From Mimachlamys varia (Eukaryota; Mollusca; Bivalvia; Pectinida; Pectinidae): DNA of 64,000 nt. The notes beneath the pieces were generated by a model. The model was given only the letters and a program-made list of their open reading frames with translations. It searched no databases and was not told the origin of the DNA. The stretch's first letter is position 1. Every line of letters starts with the position of its first letter. Below are positions 10,196 to 21,454 of this stretch, one piece after another. The position numbers and the translations under genes are program-made. The stretch lies in contig OX392538.1 of NCBI GenBank assembly GCA_947623455.1, positions 23,621,001 to 23,685,000 of the forward strand. Reading direction: 5' to 3'.

Positions 10196-10457
10196 AAATC
10201 AACGTGGATACCCTTTCAGCAAAACGCAAAGATTTGGTTCTTCTAATAGACAGGAAAATATATCTTTCCAATTAGTATACATCGTATAGATACCTGTTAT
10301 TGGATTGCTATTTGATTGAAAGTGTTCAGGTGAATGGGATTACTCGTAGATGAGTAAACCCCGGGAAACCAACCGAAGTCGTTAGAGGACATTTTCTTGT
10401 CCACTAGAAGAACCAAATCCGTACGTTTTGCTGAAAGGCCATCCATGTTGATTTGAA
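10196..10457. repeat. Inverted repeat between Penelope tail and transporter gene
   Basis: The 66-bp arm at 10196-10261 (containing cctttcagcaaaacg and gatttggttcttcta) is the reverse complement, with a few mismatches, of 10391-10457 (containing tagaagaaccaaatccg and gttttgctgaaagg). About 130 bp lie between. The right arm lies within the 3' flank of the transporter gene, so part of its 3' region was copied in inverted orientation, or both arms come from a foldback element. Confidence 0.65.
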
Positions 10458-10512
10458 GAGAAACGAAATCCTTGCTATGTTGCATCGCTGAAGGCTTTAT
10501 GCTCCAGTGAGG

Positions 10513-12877
10513 TTATAGCCTTATTTCATTATCATTATCGCCTCCTTGAATAAATGTTTCTGTCAAAGACTTTGTAGTGTTGTATCTCTGGCTTTTGTCA
10601 AACGTTTTACCAAAATGTTTCACAATGTATCTGGTAAAACCGACCAGAAAAAGGTAAAGAAGTAGAACAATGAATCCTTCACCAACAAATCCATAACACA
10701 GCCATATATCTCCAAACGTTTCCATAATGTTTCCAAGCATCACCGGATTGACCGCCGCTCCGAGACAAGAGGAAATCATAAAAATTGAAGAAATCCTCCC
10801 GGTTACCGGAGTAATATATCCATTTGTCCAGGTAAATACCAAGGAAAAAACCATAGCCCTGAAGAATCCGTGAACACAACATGAGATCCACATGCCGATC
10901 TCGTAATAGTATATGGAACTGATCAAAACACCTACAAAGGACAGAAACACAAAGGTGCAGTTGACACCAGCGTACACCATTGTATTAATACAATTCATAA
11001 ACAATGACACAACGATAGAAACAATGCCACATATATTTGTGACGGATGTTATCAAAGCGCCATCTGCCGGTGTCCACTGAAGATAATCTACACAGAATAC
11101 AGTAAGATAGGACACAAACGTTTCACTGATCCCAACAAAGAACAGTAGAAGTCCACTGGCCGTGGCCAGATAGCAGCCCTTTATTTTAGCAGGAAGCTTC
11201 CTTGGATAACGTTCCAATTTAAAAGCAACTTCGGGTTCCGCTATTTCATTGGTTGAAGTAATTGGCTTCGACTCGTATTCTGGTTCCTTTATTTCGATTT
11301 CTTTAGCAGTATATGCATTATTTTCTTTTTTATAAACGAAGTATAATACCAAAAACGCTATCGATATACACATGGTTAAAAATGCGGTTATTGAGTAGGG
11401 AATATATATCCTTGATTGGAATGTTTCCGGTGACGGGGGAGTGGATGAGGAAAAGACCATTGTTTCGTTAGAACGGTCACCGTAAACATGTTGCGAAAGA
11501 TTGGAGACAGAGTTACTTAAAGATATGTTATAAAAGTAAGGTATATAGGGGTCTGTGGTGACGTTGATTGGTATATCCATGGTTACTGGAATATCCATCA
11601 GAAAGGAAGCAGTTACCAATGGGGACGCGAAGCTTCCGATACAGTACATAAGCTCAAGGCAAAAGTACAGCAAACGGCTGTTGTTCCATATTAGCAGGAT
11701 CTCAGAGTTGACAACTACAAGAAAAAACACAATATCATGGATGTATGTATTTTTGTCAGGTACATCTGTTTTTAAGTTATGTATTGTTCTCGGTAAGAAC
11801 ATTTTGCTTCATTATCTGCTATATAGATAAGCGACAGTAGATAATTGTTGTTACTCTTACAAACATGACACTGCATAAAAACCAAAGATATTGCGGGGCA
11901 GGGAGACATCATTTTAGATCAAGTTTGAAATGTTGAATGAAATACGGAAACCTGAACATTTTATTTCACATATTACAAGTTATTTTACATGTTTACCTGG
12001 GTTGAAAAGTAAAAGAAGGTGTCCTTTTTTTTCCAAGTCATTCTTTGGATTTTAATATAATATATTCTATGCAGATTGAAGACATTTTCAAGTAAGTGCC
12101 TAAGATTTTTTTAACAAGAATATTGCTTTGTAGTTAATCGACACTTTAGATAGCTGGAAAGTGATGTTTAATTGCATATATTTTGAACCGATGTATTTGC
12201 GATACTTACTTGTATCTACGATTCCCTGGCTAAATCCCTGTACCAGATGAGCAACTATCATTACTCCAAACACAACGCACCAAGGGGCAACAGCAACAAA
12301 TATTGATAATATCGCTAGAGATATTCCGAACGTTAACTTCCGGTCAAACTTTTCCAGCAACCCACCAGTAAGTGAGCCAAAAAGGTAGCCAATGAAAAAC
12401 GTTGTAGGAATCCATGACCCCAATTCTAAGTTCACCTGACAGATGTGTTGAATGTCCGGAAAAGAAGGGCCAAAGAGACCGCGATTCAAGCCCTGTACAG
12501 AAAGGGGAGATAATCAAGAGAGTCGGAATGATTTGTCGGGACGTTTTCATTACAGCAACTTAAATCAATAGATTTATTGTTTCTTATCTCTTAAAATGTA
12601 AAACTTGGTGACATTAGAAACAGACAAATGTCTTTAATCGTTTTATTAATTTCTAGTTATTAAATAGTTACAAAGTTGATAAATGCACAGATATATTTGA
12701 CATTGATATTTCTGTAAGATTAACAGTAACAGTACTTACTATTATGAAAAATGACCCGTACATGCAGATAGAATATAGGATTTTCTGCCGAGACGCCTTT
12801 TCGGGCCCATCATGGTTGTCAGTGTTCTCGTCTATATCCCCATCCATCTCTATGTCATGAGTGTTGATTTTGTCCAT
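10513..12877 (-). CDS. MFS transporter, sodium-dependent glucose transporter 1 / MFSD4-like
   Basis: Three coding exons on the minus strand join in phase: 12877-12740 (46 codons, start context aaaaATGG), 12492-12210 and 11714-10513, giving about 540 aa. Introns are 12739-12493 (gtaagt...ctgtacag) and 12209-11715 (gtaagt...tcttgtag). The first coding exon has an acceptor (tttcttttcttctag) ending at 12927, so a 5' UTR exon lies further upstream. After an acidic cytosolic N-terminus, TM1 starts at about residue 33. The MFS loop signature GSLTGGLLEKFDRK is at 85-98, and VQGFSQGIVDTIVN follows at about 130-143. A large extracellular loop (about 180-235) holds four N-glycosylation sequons, and a charged cytosolic loop (about 265-315) divides the two six-helix halves. 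Family members move glucose or related small solutes across the plasma membrane; the substrate here is inferred from family only. The alternative is another MFSD4-type orphan carrier. No frame damage is seen. Confidence 0.85.
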
Positions 12878-12926
12878 TTTTAGGGCTTGAACATTTGGTC
12901 CAGTTTCCCAGCCGATTGTATTATTT

Positions 12927-14915
12927 CTAGAAGAAAAGAAACGTTGACAAACACTGTATAAAGGCACTTTGTAGGAGGGTTAGCAGAACATTCTGACAAA
13001 GGAAAGACGCTCGCTATATCTGAGACGTGGTAGAATTGTACGGTTATATTATATTAATATCCCTTATTTACCTAGTATATGGGTAATGTATTCAGCAATG
13101 AATATATAAATATATGAATTTCAAAATTGAATAACAATGATATGCCTAATTACTAGCACCGAGCGTGTATATGTATTATTTATTGGTTATTTGTAATTAG
13201 TTAGAACTAATGTCCATCCAGGGCTTCCGTACATACGACAACATGCCATTGGCAGGTGTTGTTTTAAAAAAAAGGCAATGTCGTTATATCGACATCTACT
13301 GATCAATGTGTAATTGTTATAACACATGTCAACATACTTTCTAAATTTTGATAATCTTTTCGTACAATAAACTTGTTTTATTGTACGAAAGCTCGACTAA
13401 AGTGTAGCAACATGTAGGTGTGTCCTTGTACGTCAGTACTCGGTACCGATCACAGTATTATGGGATGAAATAATATACGAAATTGGATTTACTTCCAGTT
13501 TAACTTTTCCAATTTTGTTTAGGTTATCGGGGGATAACTACAATGGAAAACGGGTAAATTCAATAACCGGCGAAGCCGGTTATTTATAATTTACCCGTTT
13601 TCCATTGTAGTAACACAATTGTGTTTCAGACTGAAGGATTTGCATAGCTCCGCCCACATGTATTGTTGTCGACGTCATAGAATTTCGGCACGTGTTTGAG
13701 GACAGTTATGCGGTGATAATGATAGTCTTTGGAACAATGGTTTAGAGTGAATGTCAGTGTAGACTGTAAATATTTGCGTATATATATGTGTTATACATGT
13801 ACGTAAATTAAGTTTGATTATTATTGATGAAAATGATATAATATGCATTAATTCAATATAGATCAAAAAAACGTGTACTGAACATGTAACATATGTAATG
13901 TACAAAACGCCATCCGATCAATTATATCCGAATCCCGATTGGTCATTTTGGTTTACTCCTAGCTCCAAATCGAACTCTCTCTAAACCGGCAAAATATTAA
14001 TGCATGATCGGTTTAACGCAGTTGCACTTTACTATACTATACTTACAATATGGATTTATGCATATCACTGTGAGTTAATTAATATTCGTCCTGTGTATGG
14101 TACCTGTCGTATTGGTTTTATATGACCATTGTGTTTGTGTACCTTTTGCGGAGAATTTTAATAATTAGTACTTTTTTGTAAACATTAGAAATATAGATTT
14201 GGTTAAAATCTGTAAATAATCGATTTTATCGTATAATATTTAAAATCTATTTATGGTACTTTAAGTGTATAATATTTCATTATACCAATTTAATCCTGCT
14301 GAGTGCTGTTTAGTTTAAACATGTTTCATTGCTATAAAATGCACGTAAACACAACTTTATACAACTAATGACACAATATAATGAACACATAATATGATAT
14401 ATTTCTACATTTTTAAACTACATGGCAGTTATACAGTTGTATACACTCTAATGCTAGTTTACACATATATAAAACGTGTTCCGTGTTGGCCACTATCTCG
14501 TACGGTTCATCTTTAGACCCGTGACCCATTTTAGGATAGATACTTGAATGATTATATGTATGTTACGTAAGATTGATGTTAGTTGTGAAATCCTGTTTCA
14601 TAAATGTCGAAAAATTAAAAAATTGAAAAAAGCAAACGGTAAGAATGATAATGGCCCGGATACACGCTCAGCACGGTTAACAAGGGCTAACCAAAACATC
14701 GTTCGATATGTAAGAAAGATCGGGACACTTCCCCACCTCACGTCAGGGTCACAACACACATGGCGAAGTCCACAGGGTATATGGAATGTATGACACTATC
14801 TCAACCGGTCTTATCTATTAAACTAACCATTTAACACCAGATTCAGGAATCTGAATACATTTAATATTTTACATCAAATACAAGTTTATAGTGTGTGTTT
14901 ATACATACATATGTC
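12927..14915. other. Intergenic upstream of transporter, diverged repeats
   Basis: The 5' UTR exon and promoter of the transporter should be here or further upstream, but I cannot place them. The interval holds a diverged copy of the 55-410 repeat (12961-13050 and 14030-14130), a short perfect-arm hairpin at about 13354-13388 (tttcgtacaataaa and complement), and the palindrome at 13538-13610. ORFs at 13675 and 14548 have no recognisable content. Confidence 0.4.
13538..13610. repeat. Palindromic hairpin, 73 bp
   Basis: The arm 13538-13571 (ctacaatggaaaacgggtaa ... aaccggc) is the reverse complement of 13575-13610 (gccggttat ... ttacccgttttccattgtag), with a 3-base loop (gaa) and a two-base length difference. 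This is typical of a foldback MITE core. Confidence 0.8.
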
Positions 14916-14917
14916 TG

Positions 14918-15310
14918 TGTTACGTCATTTTTCATGATAGGGGGGGGGGGCAGACTCTCTGTTGGTGAACTTTTAAGTCCCTGAGGTTTGCTGGAGCCTC
15001 CATAGCCTCAGTCATCTCGTTAGAGTAGTGGCACGGTACAAAATATACACATGTTTGTACTACACGTTTTGAAATTATACAGAGCTAGTTTCACTTTACT
15101 TCTAAATTCATAAAATGAAAGAGTTTTACGCACATGAACCTTCGGCTTTAATATTAGTTTAGACATTTTGGATTCCCACCTTTTGGTCCTTAGCATCACT
15201 GAATAATCCTATGAGGACGATACAACTGTATGATGCAGTTTTTTTTTTCGACACACTGTATATATTACTAAATTTAAAAGGTGCAGCATATGTGTGTATT
15301 ATGTCATCTC
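14918..15310. repeat. 390-bp dispersed repeat, copy A
   Basis: Matches 59645-60033 along its full length: gttacgtcat block, a G run of 11 at 14940-14950, cagact...ttgctgg, tggcacggtaca, a ttcttcatacacgtttt-like block, ttttggattcccaccttttg, gcatcactga, gtatgatgcagt and tactaaatttaaaaggtgca in the same order. The last ~90 bp also occur at 20138-20215. No coding capacity. The family is unknown to me. Confidence 0.7.
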
Positions 15311-16555
15311 TTACAAGGTATTTTGACCTCTGCTGTTCGCAGGTCTTGTGAACAAGACCTTTTGCATTTCAAGGCCAACGAAGGATCAATGTACACGCTT
15401 TAATATAGCAATACGATGTCAAAAAATCCTCATTGTGTGCTAAAGTGTAATAGCATTAAGGACTTCATAAATGATATCCATGAACAAGTTGTTCCTTCTG
15501 GAATATGCATTTCTTTAACAAACACCTTGTCATATTACGTGTCAAAAAGAAGGTCCATCATAAGGTTTGATACAAATACCAACAAGTAATCAAGTAACTT
15601 AATCTGTTCAATTTTCCCGAAATAGTGATTATTATGCTATATAGGTGACTGTTAATGCCATGCAGGTTTGACAAGCTTTGCAGTTTATCATCCAAACATT
15701 ATTCTAGTATTGGTCAATGGTTTCTAAGACCTTTTGGGTCATCTTCGACTACAATCTTGCCGTTTCATACAATGAAACGTGTATTCTCATTGATCGAATA
15801 TATATTTTGACGATGCTAAAGATAGTACTTGAAGTCAATCGACTTCAACAAAGAACGTGCTGAATACCTAAGTACAGACAAATTAACAGATGACGGACGC
15901 AGCTTGACGACATGAGCTACTCGGTAATGATATGTTGGTAACCATTACTTCATACTTATCAACATACAATAATTGCTGTATTGTAGATAGAAGTAATAAT
16001 AAAAAGTCATCAATATTTTGTTGCATAACAAAATTCCAACAGCATGTCCATAAATGTACAATTTTCCACTTTATAAAGAAATCTCCCAGCACCGCAATGC
16101 ATTAGAATCATCTCCACGGTACATTCATACTTACATTTAAGTACATTTAGATCATGTTAGACATCTATTCACCTCAACATGAGGACATGTGATAAATATA
16201 CACCTTGATGAACTACAACGGGTATCCGTTCCACTTGAAAACTAGGCCACGTACCAGCTAGATACAACCGGGTGGCCATTTTGTTTATAATACACACAGG
16301 TGTATTAACTACAGCGTCTTACATTGTGTGGCGTAGATAGAAATGCTATCTATCTACCCACGTGGCTCAGTTGATGGGTTAGGCAGTGTACGCATTCGTT
16401 TACATGTGACAGTAAGTCTCAGCAGCGCAGAATGATTGCAACTATGATTTGTAAATAATTATTCAATGTACCATTGATAGGCTTTATACAGGATTACAGG
16501 ACGAATATTAACTAGTGTTTGTTAGTCCCCTGCCGGTAAAACCGGGGGGGGGGTA
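15310..16555. other. Intergenic, nothing recognised
   Basis: No gene, RNA gene or clear repeat. An ORF at 15883-16092 on the minus strand is low-information sequence. Confidence 0.4.
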
Positions 16556-17050
16556 GTGTTTGTCTCCGTCTGTCTGTCCAAATGATGATTTTCAGACAAT
16601 AACTTGTAAAAAGATAGATGAATTAAAGCGAAACTTCACCTCACGTTAGGTTTTAAGGTGATAAAGACTGGTGTTGAGTTTTTGGTCGTAAGGTCAACTA
16701 CGAAGATCGCTGTTGCTAATAATAGATGTTTCTTGTCAAATTCTGGTTTCTCTGTAATTTCAGAAAGACTAGATGAATTCAGTTGAAACTTCACATACAA
16801 TGTAAGCTTGTGAGGTAATACAGTGTGGGATAGAGTTTGGGTCAAAAGGTCAACTACGAAGGTCACTGTTGCTAAAAATAGATTGTTATTCATTTAAAGT
16901 TAAGTTATGCGGTAATACAGAGTGGGATTGAGTTTTGGTTTGAAAAGTTAACTATTATCAAATAGACATTTTTTGTCAAATTTTGGTTTCCAGATGATAA
17001 CCTCAAAACTGATGAATTTTGATGCAACTTCATGCGATTTTTTATAATAA
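16556..17050. repeat. Degenerate tandem repeat, about 3 units of ~160 bp
   Basis: Blocks recur at roughly 150-170 bp spacing: a gaaacttcac block (16631, 16786), a gtcaactacgaaggtcac/gatcgc block (16693, 16849), a tgttgctaataatag block, and a ttgtcaaattctggtttc block (16732, 16975). The first unit is preceded by ctccgtctgtctgtccaaat, a sequence that also heads the similar degenerate repeat near 61815. Probably part of an old dispersed element. Confidence 0.55.
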
Positions 17051-17726
17051 ATTACATAGGAGTGACGTAGGAGGGAATCCCAGCCAGGAATAAAAGTTAT
17101 TTATGTTTGAGTGCCTGGGCCTGGTTAATATTTTAATCGAATAACCCTAACTTCTGATACGTGCATACCAAGTGAAACACTCAAATACAAACCTCACTGA
17201 AATAAGGTTCCCATTACTATATACTGTACTTATTTAAGGCACGGTGTCATAAAGCATTACTAATTTATTGTTATAATGAGACAGCTGTTCATTGTTAAAA
17301 ATTATTATTAAAATGATGCATCTGTTTTTTGCTATCAGGTTCTATATATATACGTGTGTGTGATGCTTGAAATTTAAATTGACGACAGCTGGTGCATGCA
17401 ACACTAACTGTAAACGTGTTGTTTTGGCGATAACTAGTTTATTATAACAGCATGGGGTAATTTATTATTATTAGTATTGTGTTTATTTTCTCCAACTTGA
17501 AGGACACAATTCATTTTAAATTAATTAAGACAAAGTAATACCTTAGCAAAATTTGAATAATTGATAATTACACACATAACAAGATAATTTCAGCAAAACT
17601 GCTGGACACAAACTTAATAAAAATGAGTTATTTATAAAAAAAAAACCGAGAGAATCTACCGGGCAATTGTAATTTTAAAAAAGTCTTTTAATAATTCTGC
17701 CGTACAGAATTATCCTGTTCACTTAA
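17051..17726. other. Intergenic, nothing recognised
   Basis: Very AT-rich sequence without usable ORFs. Confidence 0.4.
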
Positions 17727-17885
17727 AATAAATAAGAGATAACCGAAGCGTTAACAAAATCATAATCCAAACTCAAAATCGATTAAATAAGGGGCAAAAT
17801 ATGAACAAAGGAAAAATTTACATGGATATTCTTGCATAGGTACAAGAGAATAAGACCAGGTGTTCCGGAAGAGTAAGCGTCTTCT
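17727..17885 (-). mobile_element. Penelope-like element 3' tail fragment
   Basis: About 160 bp matching the tail of the tandem units: cgaagcgttaacaaaatcat, ctcaaaatcgattaaa, ggggcaaaat, agaccaggtgttccggaaga and gtaagcgtcttct. Homology ends abruptly at about 17885, before the cttcatcgac block, so this is a severely 5'-truncated insertion. Same orientation as the other copies. Confidence 0.75.
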
Positions 17886-18094
17886 AAAAGTTGGATTATA
17901 GTCACTGAAGTATCATTTACACACATATATATACAATGTGTATATATGTATCTTGTCACAATTACAGCGAGTTTCACGAATATTTCTTTTGGCAGTGACT
18001 TTTGGATAAAATATCAACCGTTCTCTGGCTTAAAGTGTCAATCGTAGACCAAATTTCAATAACATTTATTATCCTGGGCTATTGTGCCTAAACG

Positions 18095-18225
18095 TCGTTG
18101 CTGGTATTTCGTTTGACATGTGTGAAACATATACTATAGTATCAAAGGACGAAGACCAGCATGAGATTGTGTCATTGCCTGGGCTCGAACCCGCAACGCC
18201 CTACTGGGTGCACCTGATGGTGTTT
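18095..18225 (-). mobile_element. SINE-like fragment with RNA polymerase III B box
   Basis: On the minus strand gcgggttcgagccc (18185-18198 region) is a perfect tRNA-type B box, preceded by a gtgcacccagtagggc block. The A box region is not clear and no cloverleaf can be drawn, so this is more likely a SINE piece than a tRNA gene. Confidence 0.4.
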
Positions 18226-18539
18226 TTGTATGCTGTGTGTATATATGGATACATGCAACTCATGTAGTAAGTGTGCATTTGTACATACAGGTGTACGTAT
18301 GTGGTTGTGTGCATGCACAGAATCTGGATGTATGTATCCAATTACGTGTTGGTGCATGAATACATGCACACATGCTTGCTTGTATGTGTATGTAGTATAA
18401 GTGTTGTTTTTTCTCATGTTAAGTGCTTATGCTATTGTTGTTGTATATCACTTTATGTGAACACGTCTTGATGTTTTGTGCAAAATGTTTTGTTATTGTC
18501 TTGTGATATGTTGTGATTTCAAGACATGTGAATAAAAAA

Positions 18540-20540
18540 AATACTAACCCGTGTTTCATTGTATATGTATGCATGCTGTCGAGTACATTGTAGTTAGCAG
18601 AAGTAATTGTCTTTCATGCCATAGACACCAGACCCAGTCATCCCTATTGGAGTGTATGTGACTACCGGTGTACCTTTGCATTATCAGTGGGTGATCCGAT
18701 AATATGAATGGAGGAATTACATACAGGCTGTACATGCCTGGTGTTGAGTGCCCAAGAGCCTGTTACAGGTTATTTTATATTGTAAACTACCTGCTGGAAT
18801 GCTGCCTGTGGATGTTTGCAGGAGCCAAGGCCGCTAGTGGAGTCAGTATCCGGGACCTCTCCCATAGCTGCCAACAAAATGATAGCCAGAGATTGAGGCT
18901 TCCGAAAAGTGACTTTAGTGACTAGGTTCTCTGTTTACCCTCGCTACCAACGCCCAATATAAACGAGAATTAATATTATTGTAAGCGTTTTGTAAATTGT
19001 TACAATTATTTTTTTATTGAAACAAAAAAATAAACAAAAGATAAAAATCTTTAATAAAAATAAGTTGTTTAGAAAAACTTAGTACTCCTGGCACGGCTGC
19101 AATTGTTAAAATTTATTTATTTATTTTTTAATCATTGTATTTCAAACAGTTTGGATTACAGTTTTGCTGATACTTTGGTATTCTCTGGGTTCTAAAATCC
19201 TCATTGATAGTAATTGTCGAACAATAGGATCAAAAAGTACATGCACAATGTAGTTTAAAAGGGCACCAATGGCTGAAATGTGATCTATTTTTTTTTATTG
19301 TACCGGGTACATAATGTAATTGTATATAATTATTTAGTTCCAATTTGCATTCTATTCATGTACACATATCCAAATGTACAATTTAGAAGTGAAACATATT
19401 TTCTTATATTTTTTTAATTGCATATAGTGTGACCAATTGGTAATTAAATAATATGTTGTATGAAAGTATCGAAAAATATTCCAATCAACAAAGAAAGCGA
19501 TATTTCTCTCCTCTCGATTTCACTTTCTATGGTAGTAACCGCGGTGATACTATTGATATGGAGGCTGATATGAAACGACAAATACATATAACAATAATTA
19601 TATTTAGTTTAAATTTTAATTCGACTCATTTATAGGCAAAATGTTTTTAAATAGTTGTGTTTTTGTAGGATTCAAATACCCAATCAAAAATCAATATTTG
19701 ATTGTAAACAAGAATATAGCCAACCATCCAAAAAACATAACAATACATGTATAAAAAGTATCAAAGGTAATACTGAACCTTTTGAAACATGAAAGGATAT
19801 TACACGAAAATCTATCAAACTTAATAGATTTTTATCACATTGATCTTATAAGGCATCTTTGTGTCTGCTTAAAAAGATTTGTATAAAATATGTATTTGAT
19901 TTATGTAATTGCACGCTATGAATGTTATATGTTGAGGGGTAAATATCATTATGATCAGTCTTTAACACTCTTTAAAGTGTTCCATGAAAAATAGACATTG
20001 TTTTAAAAGTGCTCAACATTTATATTTATGGTTTACAGTCATTTGTGATACTCATCCAAATGTATGTAAATGTATATCATCAGCTACCATCAACTCTAAT
20101 GCGTAGATATGGCATCCCACGATAAAAGTGGACTTAAGCTGTATGATGCAGTTTTAATACATTTGTTGGGATACTGTATATATTACAAAATTTAAAAGGT
20201 GCAACATATGTGTTTGTTTCGTCACCTTTCACAGGGACAATTTAGAAACGGTAAAATGATAAGGATTGACTTCAATCAATATGTTTTTATGTTATTGAGC
20301 CATAACGCACAAAAAATCGGAGTGTAGTCTAAATAAACCGCTAACTAACCAATCGGGGTGTATTCTAGCCATAAATCGCTTCACGAGTTTTTGTCTGGTT
20401 GCTCAAAACACTCTAACAAGCTAATTTGCAATTTAATTAATTAAATGACATATACAAGTTAATTTCCCTGTTTTGCTTTTCTTTCCACTCTTTATCGTAT
20501 TTAAGATCTGAGTATTAATGATCGTAAATCTAAATGTTGT
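18540..20540. other. Intergenic, AT-rich, short repeat fragment
   Basis: No gene recognised. Positions 20138-20215 contain a short piece of the 390-bp repeat of 14918-15310 (ctgtatgatgcagtttt and aaatttaaaaggtgca blocks). The 60-100 codon ORFs here carry no known motif. Confidence 0.4.
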
Positions 20541-20559
20541 CATCATGTGTTGTCAAACG

Positions 20560-20660
20560 TATTGTATATCATACTGTTGGGAGAGGGCCTAGTAAGTTGT
20601 GAGAACTTGTGCATCATCCCTTTTATTGTCATGAGCAATAACATATGTTTGAATGAATAC
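20560..20660 (+). mobile_element. LINE 3' tail fragment
   Basis: The gggagagggcctagtaagtt block followed by gtgcatcatcccttttatt and gagcaataacat resembles 23225-23295, the 3' end of the LINE at 22736. Only the untranslated tail is present. Confidence 0.45.
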
Positions 20661-20989
20661 AAGTTCATATCTTTAAGTTTAATCTTCAGTTTCATGTATC
20701 AGAGGACTGATACCTTTTGGGGGCTTGCTAAACATAAAGTTATTTCTAATAATCCTAAAGTGTGTACTGTGTTACACAGAATGTTCGAGGATACCGTCCT
20801 TCGTGTGTTGAAGCCTTTCGGATTGTGTCGTGGTAGAAATTTAGTTTAAACATATTTATTGCCAAAAGTGGACAGAGGATTAGGCACAAATTAACACAAC
20901 TTATCAACGCCTTCTCCAAATATACATTTTACATGACATTACAATAATTTGTTTACAAAATTGAAATCACAATTGGTCTTAAAATATCT

Positions 20990-21290
20990 TGCTGGATTAG
21001 ATAAAACTGTGCACTTTTCTAAAAATATTTGTGTTAAGGTCCACGGAAAATTCAGAGTTGCCAAACAAAATTATTTCTAAACTGATTGTAACATCCAAAT
21101 TATCTAAAGTTTGAAACAAATTTCGTCTTTCATTTTCAAAATAGTGACATTCCAGTAGGAACTTCCGTGGGCATGGCATAGTAACACACAGTAAACGCTA
21201 ATATTATTCGAATAAGTTGTATCTTTTTCGTGATTCATAAAGCAATCACGAAAACCATGAAAGTTAATACACAACAAACAGTCCATGATA
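20990..21290 (-). mobile_element. LINE C-terminal fragment (zinc-knuckle end)
   Basis: Minus-strand frames give KFLLECHYFENERRNLFQTL followed by a DNLDVTISLEIILFG block and LNTNIFRKVHSFI. This is the usual last segment of invertebrate LINE proteins after the CxxC-H-C knuckle. A frameshift near 21170 splits it. The adjacent 20905-20990 sequence (ttatcaacgccttctcc and atacattttacatgaca) recurs at 41595-41680. It lies just 3' of the IP6K gene on the same strand but is unrelated to it. Confidence 0.65.
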
Positions 21291-21454
21291 TACAGTATGA
21301 TATGTATTGTAAATTATTCAGTAACATATTTTGTTGATAAGATCATACACATGTATCGACCTTCAGACGTTGCTGTCGCCGCTCTAGATCAGTAGATATG
21401 TAATATGGATACCCATTATAATAACATAACATTCCTGTAAATATACGTGTCTAA

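Noticed and set aside
10297..10485. 62-codon minus-strand ORF downstream of the transporter
   Set aside because: It lies over the inverted repeat arm and has no motif; more likely 3' flank.
11555..11830. Plus-strand ORF opposite the transporter
   Set aside because: Antisense shadow of exon 3 and intron 2 of the MFS gene.
20547..20849. 100-codon plus-strand ORF as a gene
   Set aside because: Part of it overlaps a LINE 3' tail, and it has no recognisable motif or splice context.
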